From: Actinorugispora endophytica
GTDB lineage: Bacteria; Actinomycetota; Actinomycetes; Streptosporangiales; Streptosporangiaceae
Assembly (NCBI RefSeq): GCF_004363075.1
Contig: NZ_SNYN01000005.1
Coordinates: 123,696 to 187,695, forward strand
DNA length: 64,000 nt
Reading direction: 5' to 3'
Below are positions 25,468-34,126 of the stretch, one piece after another; position 1 is the stretch's first letter; each line of letters opens with the position of its first letter. The notes below the pieces were generated by a model. It was given only the letters and a program-made list of their open reading frames with translations. It made no database searches and was not told the DNA's origin. Made by a program: the position numbers and the translations under genes.

Positions 25468-26160
25468 GTGCCCGAAAACACCCCCGCCGCCGAAAAGCCG
25501 ACCAATGAGAAGAACGAGGGCCTGTACAGCGCGAAGCTCCTGGGCTTCGTCTACACGCCTTATGTGATCCGCTTCAGCCACCGTTTCGCCTGGCAGGTCC
25601 CCAACTCCGTCCTGCACCGCAACCACGCCGACAACATCGGGGCGAACCACCTGACGGTCGGCCCCGGCAACGGCTACTTCCTGTCCAAGCTGCCGCCTTC
25701 CACGGCGCTGCGCTCGCTGACCCTGATGGACCTGAACGCCACCTGCCTGAAGGTCGCCGGGGACCGGCTCCGGGGCCGGTTCGACGTGCGCACCGTCGAG
25801 CAGGACGCGCTCAAGCCGTGGCCGGTGGCCGAGGGCAGCCTCGACTCGGTGGACTGCCACATGATGCTGCACACCGTGCGCGGCTCGAGCATGCTGGACA
25901 AGGAGGGGCTGATCGCCGAGGCGGCCAAGGCGCTCCGACCGGGCGGGAGGTTCATCGGCGCCACGATCCTGGCCAAGGGCGAGGGCGTGGTCCTCAACGG
26001 GCTCGCCACCAGGCTGATGAACGCCTACAACGGCCAGAGCAACACGTTCGCCAACGCCAACGACTCCTCCGAGGACCTGCGCGCGCTCCTGGAGAAGCAC
26101 TTCTCCGAGGTGCGCTACGAAGTGCACGGATGCACGGGAGTGTGGGTGGCGGTCAAGTGA
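25468..26160 (+). CDS. SAM-dependent methyltransferase of the PKS cluster
   Basis: A 230-residue class I methyltransferase. Motif I is HLTVGPGNGYFLSKL near residue 61 and the acidic end of strand 2 is LMDLN near 88; DSVDCHMMLHTV near 130 and LRPGGRFIGATIL near 160 correspond to motifs IV and V. The GTG start follows GAGG by 7 bp. Its stop overlaps the PKS start (GTGA), so methyltransferase and PKS are translationally coupled. It probably methylates the polyketide product or an attached group; O-, C- or N-specificity cannot be read. Confidence 0.8.
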   Translation: MPENTPAAEKPTNEKNEGLYSAKLLGFVYTPYVIRFSHRFAWQVPNSVLHRNHADNIGANHLTVGPGNGYFLSKLPPSTALRSLTLMDLNATCLKVAGDRLRGRFDVRTVEQDALKPWPVAEGSLDSVDCHMMLHTVRGSSMLDKEGLIAEAAKALRPGGRFIGATILAKGEGVVLNGLATRLMNAYNGQSNTFANANDSSEDLRALLEKHFSEVRYEVHGCTGVWVAVK

Positions 26161-29087
26161 GCCCGAGAGAGCCCGACAGGCGGGCGGCGATCATCGGAAT
26201 CGGCTGCCGTCTGCCCGGCGGCGTCGACGGTCCCGGCCGGTTGTGGGAGGCCCTGGTCAAGGGTGATCCGCTGACCGGACCTATCCCCGCCGACCGGTGG
26301 GCGCGCATGGTCGAGCGCCTGCACCCCGACCAGCGGCCCGAGCGGCCGTGGACCGCCGGGGTGATCGACGGCATCGACGCCTTCGACCGCAACGCGTTCG
26401 GCGTCAACGCCCACGAGGCCGCCGAGATGGACCCCCAGCAGCGCATGATCCTGGAGGTCGTGTCCGAGGCGCTGGCCGACGCCGGGATCGCGCCCGGCTC
26501 GCTGTCGGGGACCCGCACCGGCGTGTGGGCCGGGTCCGCCAGTGTCGACCAGCAGGGGCAGGCGTTCCCCGACGGGCGGCGCATCACGATGTCCACGCTC
26601 TCGGGCCTGGCGCCCGCACTGCTGGCCAACCGGGTCTCCTACCTGATGGACCTGCGGGGCCCGTCCATGGCCGTGGACACCGCGTGCAGCGCGTCGGCGA
26701 CCGCGCTGCACCTGGCCCGCCAGTCCCTGGAGCTGGGCGAGGCCGACACCGCCGTCGTCATCGGCTCCAACACGATCGTCATGCCCGGACCCACCGCCGG
26801 GTTCGTCGACGCGGGGGTGCTCGCGCCCGACGGGGTGTGCCGCCCCTTCGACGAGGCGGGCGACGGGTACGTGCGCGCCGAGGGGGTCGTGGTCACCGTG
26901 CTGCGCCGCCTCGCCGACGCGCGGGAGGACCGGGACCGGGTCTACGCGGTGGTGCGCGGCACGGTCGCCAACAGCGACGGCCACTCGCCCGCGGGGCTGT
27001 ACGCGCCCAACCCGCCCGCCCACGACGCGCTGCTGCGCGACGCCTACGAGGCCGCGGGCCTGGACCCGTCCTCCGTGGACTACGTGCAGTGCCACGGCAC
27101 CGGCACCAAGGCCGGCGACTCCTCCGAGGGGCGGGCGCTGGCCCGGGTCCTGGGCCGGGGCCGCGCCGAGCCGCTGCCGATCGGGTCGGTCAAGGGCGCG
27201 CTCGGCCACAGCGAGGGCGCGTCCGGACTGGTGGGGGTGGTCTGCGCCGCCCTGGGCATCCACCACGCCACGCTTCCCCCGACCGTGGCCCACGAGACGA
27301 TCCGCCCGGCCCTGGCGCGGCAGCCCCTGCGGGTGCCGACCGAGGCCGAGCCCTGGCCCGAGACGGGGCGGCCCCGCACCGCCGGGGTGAGCGCGTTCGG
27401 GTTCGGCGGCTCCAACGTGCACGTCGTCCTGGAGCAGGCCCCCGACCCCGGACCGGACCCGGCACCGGAAGCGGGGGCGGGGTTCTTCCTCGTCCCCGTC
27501 AGCGCCGCCACCCCCGCCCGGCTGGCGGGGACCGCCGAGGCGTGGGCGTCGCTCCTGGCCGAGGGGGCGGACGCGGGCGCCGTGGCCTCGACCGCGCAGC
27601 ACCGCCGCGACCACGCCCCGGTGCGGGCCGCCGTCGTCGCCTCCACCTCCGAGAAGACGGCCGACGCGCTGCGCGCGCTCGCCGACGGGACCCCCCACCC
27701 CGCGCTGGTCGGGCCGCGCGCCGCGCCGGCCCGGCCGGGGCCGCTGGTGTGGATGTTCGCCGGCCAGGGCTCCCAGCACGCGGCGATGGCCCGAAGCTCC
27801 TACCGGGAACTGCCCGTGTTCCGTGAGGCGCTGGAGGAGGCCCGCGACGCGCTGGTCGCGCACCTGGGGCGTGCGGTGTGGCGGCCGGGCCAGGAGATCG
27901 GCGGGTTCGAGACCGCCCAGCACGCCATCTTCCTCACCCAGGTCGCCCAGGCCGCGACCTGGCGGCACTGGGGGCACACCCCCGACGTGGTGATCGGGCA
28001 CTCGCTCGGCGAGGTCGCCGCCGCGCACGCCGCCGGGGCCCTCACCCTGGACGACGCCACGCGCGTGGTCGCCGCCCGCTCGTCGCTGCTGGCCCAGACC
28101 GAGCACCTGGGCGGGCTGCTGGTCACCGACCTGACCTTCGACGCCGCCCGGGCCGCGATCGCCCGGCGCGGCCTGGAGGGCGACCTGGTGGTGGCCGCGC
28201 GCAACGCGCCCGACACCACCGTGGTGAGCGGCTTCGAGGCCCCGCTGGAGGAGCTGCGCGCCGCCCTGGAGGCGGACGGGGCGTACGTGCGCCGCGTCGC
28301 CGACGACGTGCCCGCGCACTCGCCGGCGGTGGAGCCGCTGGTGCCGCGCCTGGGCGAAGCCCTGGTGGGGCTGGCCCCCCGTGCCACGCCCGGCACCGTC
28401 TTCTGCTCCACCGCCCGGGCGCGCCCGGTGGACGGCGACCGGCTGGACGCCGACTACTGGACGGACCAGCTCCGCGCCCCGGTGCGGTTCGCCGAGGCCC
28501 TGGCCGACGCGGTGGCGCCGGGCGCGGTCGTGCTGGAGGTCGCGGGACGCTCCACCCTGTCGCGCGGCGCGCACCGCGTCCTGGACGCGGGGGGAGCCGC
28601 CGACGCGGTCGTCATCGCCGCCGGGGACACCGGCACCGACGACCACGCGGCACTGCTCACCCAGCTCGCGGCCCTGTACACCGCCGGGCACACCCCCGCG
28701 CGGTGGCCCGAACCGCGCCGCGCCCCGGTCCGGCTCCCGGTGTTCTGGGACCGGGGCCGCGCGCACACCGCGGTCGTCCGGCCCGACCTGGCCGCGGTCC
28801 TGGCCCGGGACCCCGACGACTCCGGGGGGGTGCTGGACGCGCTGGCGCAGCTCGTGGCGGACACCCTGTCCACCACCCCCGACGCGATCGACCCCGACCT
28901 GTCCATGGGAATGCTGGGCACCACGTCGGTGGCCGTGATCGGCCTGCGCGACGCGATCCAGGCCGCGCATCCGGCCCTGGACTCCTTCCCGGTGCGCATG
29001 CTGCTGGACCTGGACACCAGCCTGCACCAGGTGGCGGCCACCATCAGCGACCGCTGCCGCACCGCCACCGCGTCCGCCGGAGGCTAG
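26157..29087 (+). CDS. Single-module type I polyketide synthase, KS-AT-ACP
   Basis: A 976-residue PKS. The KS domain fills residues ~8-425, with the active Cys177 in TACSASAT, a histidine in CHGTGTKAGD (near 307) and the lysine/His region GHSEGASG (near 347). The AT domain spans ~525-835 (FAGQGSQ; Ser616 in GHSLG). A carrier domain ends the protein, with Ser924 in GTTSV, a variant of the usual GxDSL. No KR, DH, ER, TE or loading domain is seen. The place of the usual HAFH/YASH specificity motif holds PAHSPAV, so extender choice is not predicted. An iterative or starter-extending enzyme working with a separate release step is inference. Confidence 0.88.
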   Translation: MSPREPDRRAAIIGIGCRLPGGVDGPGRLWEALVKGDPLTGPIPADRWARMVERLHPDQRPERPWTAGVIDGIDAFDRNAFGVNAHEAAEMDPQQRMILEVVSEALADAGIAPGSLSGTRTGVWAGSASVDQQGQAFPDGRRITMSTLSGLAPALLANRVSYLMDLRGPSMAVDTACSASATALHLARQSLELGEADTAVVIGSNTIVMPGPTAGFVDAGVLAPDGVCRPFDEAGDGYVRAEGVVVTVLRRLADAREDRDRVYAVVRGTVANSDGHSPAGLYAPNPPAHDALLRDAYEAAGLDPSSVDYVQCHGTGTKAGDSSEGRALARVLGRGRAEPLPIGSVKGALGHSEGASGLVGVVCAALGIHHATLPPTVAHETIRPALARQPLRVPTEAEPWPETGRPRTAGVSAFGFGGSNVHVVLEQAPDPGPDPAPEAGAGFFLVPVSAATPARLAGTAEAWASLLAEGADAGAVASTAQHRRDHAPVRAAVVASTSEKTADALRALADGTPHPALVGPRAAPARPGPLVWMFAGQGSQHAAMARSSYRELPVFREALEEARDALVAHLGRAVWRPGQEIGGFETAQHAIFLTQVAQAATWRHWGHTPDVVIGHSLGEVAAAHAAGALTLDDATRVVAARSSLLAQTEHLGGLLVTDLTFDAARAAIARRGLEGDLVVAARNAPDTTVVSGFEAPLEELRAALEADGAYVRRVADDVPAHSPAVEPLVPRLGEALVGLAPRATPGTVFCSTARARPVDGDRLDADYWTDQLRAPVRFAEALADAVAPGAVVLEVAGRSTLSRGAHRVLDAGGAADAVVIAAGDTGTDDHAALLTQLAALYTAGHTPARWPEPRRAPVRLPVFWDRGRAHTAVVRPDLAAVLARDPDDSGGVLDALAQLVADTLSTTPDAIDPDLSMGMLGTTSVAVIGLRDAIQAAHPALDSFPVRMLLDLDTSLHQVAATISDRCRTATASAGG

Positions 29088-29096
29088 GAGAGCACG

Positions 29097-29132
29097 CGGC
29101 CCCGTCGTCCCGCCCCGGGGACGGCGGGGCCG
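29097..29132 (+). terminator. Terminator after the PKS gene
   Basis: CGGCCCCG and CGGGGCCG form the base of a GC-rich stem that starts 10 bp past the PKS stop; inner bases pair imperfectly and the stem is followed by a CCGCCTTT. Confidence 0.5.
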
Positions 29133-29140
29133 CCGCCTTT

Positions 29141-29216
29141 CCCCCTCGTTGATCTTGACCTTTCCGGGGTCTCGGAGGCGGTCGAGACCCCGGAAAGGTC
29201 AAGATCAACGAGGGGG
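29141..29216. repeat. Palindromic intergenic repeat, copy C
   Basis: The best-preserved copy: outer arms CCCCCTCGTT / AACGAGGGGG, then GATCTTGACCTTTCC / GGAAAGGTCAAGATC, inner CGGGGTCTC / GAGACCCCG and loop GGAGGCGGTC. Every stem base pairs. Confidence 0.9.
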
Positions 29217-29392
29217 AGACCGGCAAGAGGCGGCAACCCAGACGTCCTGGGGTTTTCCGCAGGTGCGTGCTGGGGGCCCGCGCCCGTGGATCGGACGGCT
29301 GTCCGCATGTCGCTCGGGACCGCCGATTCCTAGGGTCGGAGGCGGTGGCGAGCACGCCCCCCGACGGTGTGGAGACAGGATGCGAGACGGCG

Positions 29393-30328
29393 ATGATCGA
29401 ACTGCGCGGATTGACCAAGCGCTACGGAGACAGGGTGGCGGTCGATGACCTCACCTGCGGGATCGAGGCGGGACGGGTCACCGGGTTCCTCGGTCCGAAC
29501 GGGGCGGGAAAGAGCACCACGATGCGGATGATCCTGGGCCTGGACCGCCCCACCGCCGGAAGCGCGCTGGTCGGCGGGCGGCGCTACCAGGATCTGCGGC
29601 ACCCGCTGCGCGAGGTCGGCGCGCTCCTGGACGCCAGGGCCGTGCACCCCGCCCGCAGCGCGCGCGCCCACCTGCTGTCGATGGCGCGCAGCAACGGCAT
29701 CGCCGCCTCCCGGGTGGACGAGGTGCTGGAGACCGTCGGCCTGACCGGGGCAGCGGGCCGGCGCGCGGGGTCCTTCTCCCTCGGGATGGGCCAGCGCCTG
29801 GGCATCGCGGGAGCGCTCCTGGGAGACCCGGGCGTCCTGATGTTCGACGAGCCGGTCAACGGCCTGGACCCCGACGGCGTGCGCTGGGTCCGCGAGCTGG
29901 TCCGCTCGCTCGCCGCCGAGGGACGCACCGTGTTCGTCTCCAGCCACCTCATGAGCGAGATGCAGCTGACCGCCGACCGGCTCGTTGTCATCGGCAAGGG
30001 GCGGCTGATCGCCGACGCCCCGCTCCAGGAGGTCATCGCGGGAAGTTCGCTGACGGCGGTGAGGGTGCGCAGCCCGCATGCCGCAGACCTCTGCGAGTGG
30101 CTTGTGTCCGCCGGGTTGGACGTGCGGCGTCCTGCGGAGAACGAGCTCATCGTCACCGGCGGCACGATCGAGCGGGTGGGCGACATCGCCCATCAGGCGG
30201 GAGCCCGGCTGCACGAACTCAGCCCCCGCGAGGCGTCGCTGGAGCAGGCGTACCAGGAGCTGACCGCGAGTAGCCGCGAGTACGACGCCTCGGTGCCTGT
30301 CCTGACGACACCGGAAACGAGGGTCTGA
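29393..30328 (+). CDS. ABC transporter ATP-binding protein (multidrug/antibiotic exporter type)
   Basis: A 311-residue ATPase of the DrrA/CcmA class. Walker A GPNGAGKST near residue 38, a degenerate signature FSLGMGQRLGIA near 130 and Walker B VLMFDEPVNGLD near 152 are present, with the switch His in SSHLMSE. The C-terminal ~90 residues resemble the regulatory tail of DrrA-like exporters. The ATG at 29393 has only a weak upstream ribosome site. It is followed after 2 bp by its permease and then by a two-component pair, a common ABC/TCS module. Confidence 0.88.
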   Translation: MIELRGLTKRYGDRVAVDDLTCGIEAGRVTGFLGPNGAGKSTTMRMILGLDRPTAGSALVGGRRYQDLRHPLREVGALLDARAVHPARSARAHLLSMARSNGIAASRVDEVLETVGLTGAAGRRAGSFSLGMGQRLGIAGALLGDPGVLMFDEPVNGLDPDGVRWVRELVRSLAAEGRTVFVSSHLMSEMQLTADRLVVIGKGRLIADAPLQEVIAGSSLTAVRVRSPHAADLCEWLVSAGLDVRRPAENELIVTGGTIERVGDIAHQAGARLHELSPREASLEQAYQELTASSREYDASVPVLTTPETRV

Positions 30329-30330
30329 AC

Positions 30331-31161
30331 ATGGTCGCGACGAATCCCACCGGAACCGCGCGCCGTCGCGGCGGCGGCCTGCCAGGCGCCATGGCGGCGG
30401 AGTGGACGAAGCTGTGGACGGTGCGGTCGACCTGGTGGTGCCTGTTGGGCGGGGCCGCGCTCATGGTCGGCTCCGCGGTGGTCTTCGGCACCGCCCGCGC
30501 CACCAACAACCACAACGCCGGGGTCACCGACCTGGTCATCGGAGCCGGGGAGCCGGCGGTCTCCGGTGCGCAGCTGGCGCAGTTCGCGGTCGTGGCGCTC
30601 GCCATGACGGTCGTCACCGGCGAATACGCGAGCGGGCAGATCCGCGCCACCTTGCAGGCGACCCCGCTCCGGGGCGGGGTGCTGCTGGCCAAGGCCGCCG
30701 TGCTCGCCCCGGTGCTGCTGGTCTTCGGCGCCCTGATCGCGCTGTTCGGAGCGGCTGCCACCTACCCCTTCATCAGAGACCCCCGCTTCGGCGGGTACGG
30801 CGTGTTCGACCCCGTCGAGACGGCGGTGGACGCGCTGGGTGTCGGCTGCTACCTCGCGCTGCTGGGACTCCTGGTGATCGGCGTCGCGTTCGTCCTGCGC
30901 AGCGGGGCGGGCACGCTGACCATCGTCTTCCTTCTGCTGCTGGGTCTCCCGCTGATGCTGGTGATGACCGGCAACGAGGTGCTGCTGGAGATCGGGCTGC
31001 GCACCCCGCAGATGGCGGGGCTGGCCTTCATGGAAAGCCGGGACAACATGACGGGCGGCCCGATGCCCTACGGTCCGGGGGAGGGATTCCTGCTCCTGGT
31101 CGGCTGGGCGGGAACGGCCCTGGCCACCGGCTACGCGGCCCTCCGCTTCCGGGACGCCTGA
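30331..31161 (+). CDS. ABC-2 type transporter permease
   Basis: A 276-residue membrane protein with about six hydrophobic segments and no conserved catalytic motif, beginning two bases after the ATPase stop. The N-terminal MAAEWTKLWTVRSTWW is the usual opening of actinobacterial ABC-2 permeases. It forms the membrane part of the exporter with the upstream ATPase. The substrate is unknown. Confidence 0.83.
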   Translation: MVATNPTGTARRRGGGLPGAMAAEWTKLWTVRSTWWCLLGGAALMVGSAVVFGTARATNNHNAGVTDLVIGAGEPAVSGAQLAQFAVVALAMTVVTGEYASGQIRATLQATPLRGGVLLAKAAVLAPVLLVFGALIALFGAAATYPFIRDPRFGGYGVFDPVETAVDALGVGCYLALLGLLVIGVAFVLRSGAGTLTIVFLLLLGLPLMLVMTGNEVLLEIGLRTPQMAGLAFMESRDNMTGGPMPYGPGEGFLLLVGWAGTALATGYAALRFRDA

Positions 31162-31239
31162 CCGGCCGTCGTGTCGGTCGGGCTTGGAACCGTCGCGTTC
31201 CTCGGTGCTGGAGGGACGCGACGGGGTGGCGTCGGACCG

Positions 31240-31309
31240 CCCCGCTGACCGCGGCCTTCTCAGGGGTCCAGAGACGGTTGAGCACCCGAGAAGGCCGCGG
31301 TCAGCGGGG
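31240..31309. repeat. Palindromic intergenic repeat, copy D (divergent)
   Basis: CCCCGCTGACCGCGGCCTTC pairs with GAAGGCCGCGGTCAGCGGGG; the inner part (CAGGGGTCC / GAGCACCCG) has drifted but the loop still reads GAGACGGTT. It lies between permease and kinase genes. Confidence 0.75.
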
Positions 31310-31348
31310 AAACGCTGTGAAAGGGATGGCCTGGTGTCGAGGAGCGCG

Positions 31349-32599
31349 GTGCGGGGGGACGGGGTCGCACGGCTACTCGGCCGATGGGGGTTTCTCCTGG
31401 CCGGGGTCCTGGCCGGGGTCCTGGCCGGGGCGGTCACCGCGGTGGCCGAGGTGTGCCTCCTGTGCGCGGTCGGTGCCGCCGCGGCGCTGACGGCGCCGTG
31501 GCCACGCGCCAGGCGAACCGTGTCCGGGTGGTTCTCCGCCGCGACCGGGCGGCTGGTGGCGGTGGAGCGGGCGCGGCTGTCCGTCCTGCTGGGGCGGGAC
31601 GTCGTCGTCGAACGGTCCGGCCGGGAAGCGGGCTACTTCGCGCTGCGGGCACCGCTGGGCCTGGTCGGCGGCTACGTCAGTCTGACCCTGTTGTTCGTTG
31701 CGGCGCTGCTCTTCGCCGGTTCGCTGTGGGACCTGGTCACGGGCCGTTCGGAGACGCTCACCCTCGCCCTTCCGGGCGTCTACCTGAACCAGGCGTCCTG
31801 GATGGTGGGCGCCGCCTACGGTGTGGGCGCGCTGGTGCTGGCCACGCTGTGGAGCGTCGCCGTCGCCACGGGGGAGAGACGGATCTTCGGCTGGTTTATG
31901 GGCCCCGACGCGCGGGAGCTGATGGAGCGCAGGATCGTCGAGTTGACCGCCACTCGCGCGGGCGTGCTCCGGGCCATCGACGATGAGCGCCGACGCATCG
32001 AGCGGGACCTGCACGACGGAGTCCAGCAGCGTGTCGTGGCGCTGGCGATGCTCCTGGGCAGGGCCCGGCGCGGTACCGACCCCGGTCGGACCCTCGATCT
32101 GGTCGGCCAGGCGCACGCGGAGTCCCGGCAACTGCTCGACGAGCTGCGCGACGTCGCCTGGCGGGTGTACCCGACCGCCCTGGACGACCTCGGTCTGGAG
32201 GCGGCGTTGGCCGGGGTCGCCGAACGCGCCCCGGTGTCGGTGAGCGTGCATTACGGGCTGTCCCGGCGACCGGCCCCCGAGGTCGAGACCGCGCTGTACT
32301 TCGTCGCCCGCGAGGCGATCACCAACGCCGCCAAGCACGCCGGGGCCCGGGACGTCACGGTGGTCCTCAGTGAGGATCCGGACGAGCGGGGACGGCGGGG
32401 CGGTACTGTCGCGGTGCGTGTCTCCGACGACGGGCGGGGCGGCGCCGACGCGGCCGGAGGCGGGCTGTCCGGACTGGCCAGGCGGGTCGCGGCCCTCGAC
32501 GGGCGCTTCGACGTACGCAGCCCGCGGGGAGGGCCGACCACCGTCACCGCGATCCTGCCGGACCTGCGGCAGCACCCGATAAGGAGGATGCCGACATGA
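31349..32599 (+). CDS. Sensor histidine kinase of the ABC exporter module
   Basis: A 416-residue HisKA_3 kinase. The first ~180 residues carry four hydrophobic segments (two near 10-45, two near 110-180); the phospho-acceptor is in RRIERDLHDGVQQRV near residue 225, and the ATPase domain shows REAITNAAKHAG and SDDGRGGAD. GTG at 31349 is preceded by GAGGAG; a GTG at 31334 is also possible. A short in-frame triplication (GGCCGGGGTCCT units near 31398-31430) encodes GVLAGVLAGAV. Its stop overlaps an ATG that opens a mini-ORF before the response regulator. Confidence 0.87.
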   Translation: MRGDGVARLLGRWGFLLAGVLAGVLAGAVTAVAEVCLLCAVGAAAALTAPWPRARRTVSGWFSAATGRLVAVERARLSVLLGRDVVVERSGREAGYFALRAPLGLVGGYVSLTLLFVAALLFAGSLWDLVTGRSETLTLALPGVYLNQASWMVGAAYGVGALVLATLWSVAVATGERRIFGWFMGPDARELMERRIVELTATRAGVLRAIDDERRRIERDLHDGVQQRVVALAMLLGRARRGTDPGRTLDLVGQAHAESRQLLDELRDVAWRVYPTALDDLGLEAALAGVAERAPVSVSVHYGLSRRPAPEVETALYFVAREAITNAAKHAGARDVTVVLSEDPDERGRRGGTVAVRVSDDGRGGADAAGGGLSGLARRVAALDGRFDVRSPRGGPTTVTAILPDLRQHPIRRMPT

Positions 32600-32634
32600 C
32601 CGTCGCTTCGTTCGGGGGGCCGCCGTGCGGGTGA
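32596..32634 (+). CDS. Mini-ORF (12 codons) or frameshifted N-terminus of the response regulator
   Basis: The only strong ribosome-binding site here, AAGGAGG at 32581-32587, precedes an ATG at 32596 that overlaps the kinase stop (ATGA). This frame contains six G's in a row and stops after 12 codons, overlapping the apparent GTG start of the response regulator. One extra G would place this ATG in frame with the regulator. It may be a coupling peptide, a slippage site or a sequence error. Confidence 0.35.
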   Translation: MTVASFGGPPCG

Positions 32635-33266
32635 TCCTGGCCGATGACTCGGTGCTGATGCGCGAGGGCCTGGTCCGACTGCTGACCGAGGAGGGGCACG
32701 ACGTGGTGGCGGCGGTCGGCGACGCCGAGGCGCTGCTGGCCGGGGTCGAGGCGCACCGTCCTGATGTCGCGGTCGTCGATGTGCGGATGCCCCCGAGCCA
32801 CACCGACGAGGGGTTGCGCGCGGCCCTGGAGATCCGCCGCCGCCCGGGGGTCGGCGTGTTGGTGCTGTCTCAGTACGTGGAGAAGAACTACGCCGTGGAG
32901 CTCCTCAGCGGAGCCCCCGAGGGGGTGGGCTACCTCCTCAAGGACCGTGTCGCGCAGGTCGGCGAGTTCCTGGACTCGCTGGAGAGGGTGGGCTCGGGCG
33001 GCGCGGCCTTCGACCCGGAAGTGGTCCGGCAGCTGCTCGCCCGGTCCAGCCACGTCGACCCGCTGAGCCGGTTGACCCCGCGCGAGCACGCGGTGCTGAA
33101 CCAGATGGCGCAGGGGTTCGCCAACCCCGCGATCGCCGAACACCTGCACGTCTCCCAGAGCGCGGTGGAGAAGCACGTCAACGCCATCTTCGACAAGCTC
33201 TCCCTGGCCCGGGCCTCGGGCTACAGCCGCCGCGTCATGGCGGTTCTGCGCTACCTGGAGGGCTGA
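32625..33266 (+). CDS. LuxR-type response regulator of the ABC exporter module
   Basis: A 213-residue regulator: receiver with LADDS, phospho-acceptor Asp in VAVVDVRMPP, Lys in YLLKDR; C-terminal LuxR HTH LTPREHAVLNQMAQGFANPA and VEKHVNAIFDKL. It pairs with the kinase just upstream and likely controls the exporter operon. The GTG at 32625 is the first start in this frame, but it follows only a G run, whereas an excellent AAGGAGG serves an out-of-frame ATG at 32596, so the true N-terminus may be about ten residues longer. Confidence 0.87.
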   Translation: MRVILADDSVLMREGLVRLLTEEGHDVVAAVGDAEALLAGVEAHRPDVAVVDVRMPPSHTDEGLRAALEIRRRPGVGVLVLSQYVEKNYAVELLSGAPEGVGYLLKDRVAQVGEFLDSLERVGSGGAAFDPEVVRQLLARSSHVDPLSRLTPREHAVLNQMAQGFANPAIAEHLHVSQSAVEKHVNAIFDKLSLARASGYSRRVMAVLRYLEG

Positions 33267-33283
33267 TCCCCGCGATCGTCCAT

Positions 33284-33306
33284 GGCCGGGGCCTTTCGCC
33301 CCGGCC
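33284..33306 (+). terminator. Terminator after the response regulator
   Basis: GGCCGGGGC (33284-33292) pairs with GCCCCGGCC (33298-33306) around the loop CTTTC, 18 bp past the stop codon. Confidence 0.65.
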
Positions 33307-33434
33307 TCGCTGTCTTCCGAGGGATTTGGTTACTTTGAGTAGCCGAATTGTGATTGTGGTGCTCGACGGAGGGTAGTCAGAGACGCGCCCGTTTCACAGG
33401 GTAACCATTTAGTCACTCTATGAATGGAGTAAGC

Positions 33435-33977
33435 GTGCGTAGAAGCACCGGGGCCCCGCTGTTGATCGGCGTGCTGTGCCTGTCCGGCTGCGCGATCCAG
33501 GCCGAAGCGGGATCGTTCGCGGAACTGTCTGCCCCCTCGCCGTCGGAGGACACGGCGTTCGTCACCGAGCGTCAGGCCCTCGCCGCCTACAACAACATGT
33601 GGGAGGCGGTGATCGAGGGCACCCACAGGGGCAGGGTCGTGCAGCCGGATCTGAGTCTCTACGCCAGGGGGCAGGCGCTGGAGTTCGCGGCGGCGATGCT
33701 CAACGGGCAGGAGGGGCGGGGGAGACCGGTCTTCTCACCGGAGGCCGAGCGGCTGGGGCGGGCCGAGGGCGCCCCGGCCGTGTGGGTGCGGGACTGCATG
33801 GACGACTCGCAGTGGCGGGTCGTGCGGAAGGGGTCCGACACGGACGACCCTGATACCAGGGCGCGCCAGGACGCGCGGCGCGCCGGTCCGCGCGAGATCA
33901 GGGCGATGGTGGTCGAGGACGAGAAGTCGGGTTGGCAGGTCGAGAGGTTAAGACTGGGGGACTACGGCTCGTGCTGA
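33435..33977 (+). CDS. Putative lipoprotein of unknown function
   Basis: GTG at 33435, 5 bp after GGAG, gives 180 residues. The N-terminus has a short basic region, a hydrophobic core and lipobox LSGC, so it is a predicted secreted lipoprotein. The mature part shows AAYNNMWEAVIEGTH and a C-terminal WQVERL, the pattern of small actinobacterial lipoproteins that resemble NTF2-like folds; it contains two cysteines (DCMDD and the final GSC). Codon 172 is TTA (33948-33950), very rare in such genomes and a mark of possible bldA-dependent, developmental expression. No operon partner. Confidence 0.65.
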   Translation: MRRSTGAPLLIGVLCLSGCAIQAEAGSFAELSAPSPSEDTAFVTERQALAAYNNMWEAVIEGTHRGRVVQPDLSLYARGQALEFAAAMLNGQEGRGRPVFSPEAERLGRAEGAPAVWVRDCMDDSQWRVVRKGSDTDDPDTRARQDARRAGPREIRAMVVEDEKSGWQVERLRLGDYGSC

Positions 33978-34053
33978 GACCCCCGACCCTCGTAGCGGGC
34001 ATGTCGGGGGCGGCCCCGGACCTGGGGCCGTGACGGCGCGGCCCGGCCGCGCG

Positions 34054-34089
34054 GACGGGCGGGGCCTCCGTCGGGAGGTCCCGCCCGTC
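34054..34089. terminator. Terminator between convergent lipoprotein and CocE-type genes
   Basis: GACGGGCGGGG (34054-34064) pairs with TCCCGCCCGTC (34079-34089) and the stem continues through CCTCC/GGAGG with one G-U pair and a 3-4 nt loop. Confidence 0.65.
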
Positions 34090-34126
34090 GGCCGGGCGCG
34101 CGGCGCCCGGAGCGCGTCGCCGCGCG

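Larger units (their letters stand above)
29088..29392. other. Intergenic region PKS / ABC transporter
   Basis: No gene seen. It holds a GC-rich stem (about 29097-29132) right after the PKS stop, repeat copy C (29141-29216) and then the presumed promoter of the ABC operon. Confidence 0.5.

Noticed and set aside
31240..31309. The palindromic repeats as insertion-sequence ends
   Set aside because: No transposase lies between or beside any pair of copies, no target duplication is seen, and each copy is a self-contained hairpin.
33301..33434. GGTTAC...GTAACC halves ahead of the lipoprotein as an operator
   Set aside because: The halves are about 80 bp apart and 6 bp long, likely by chance in an AT-richer promoter region.
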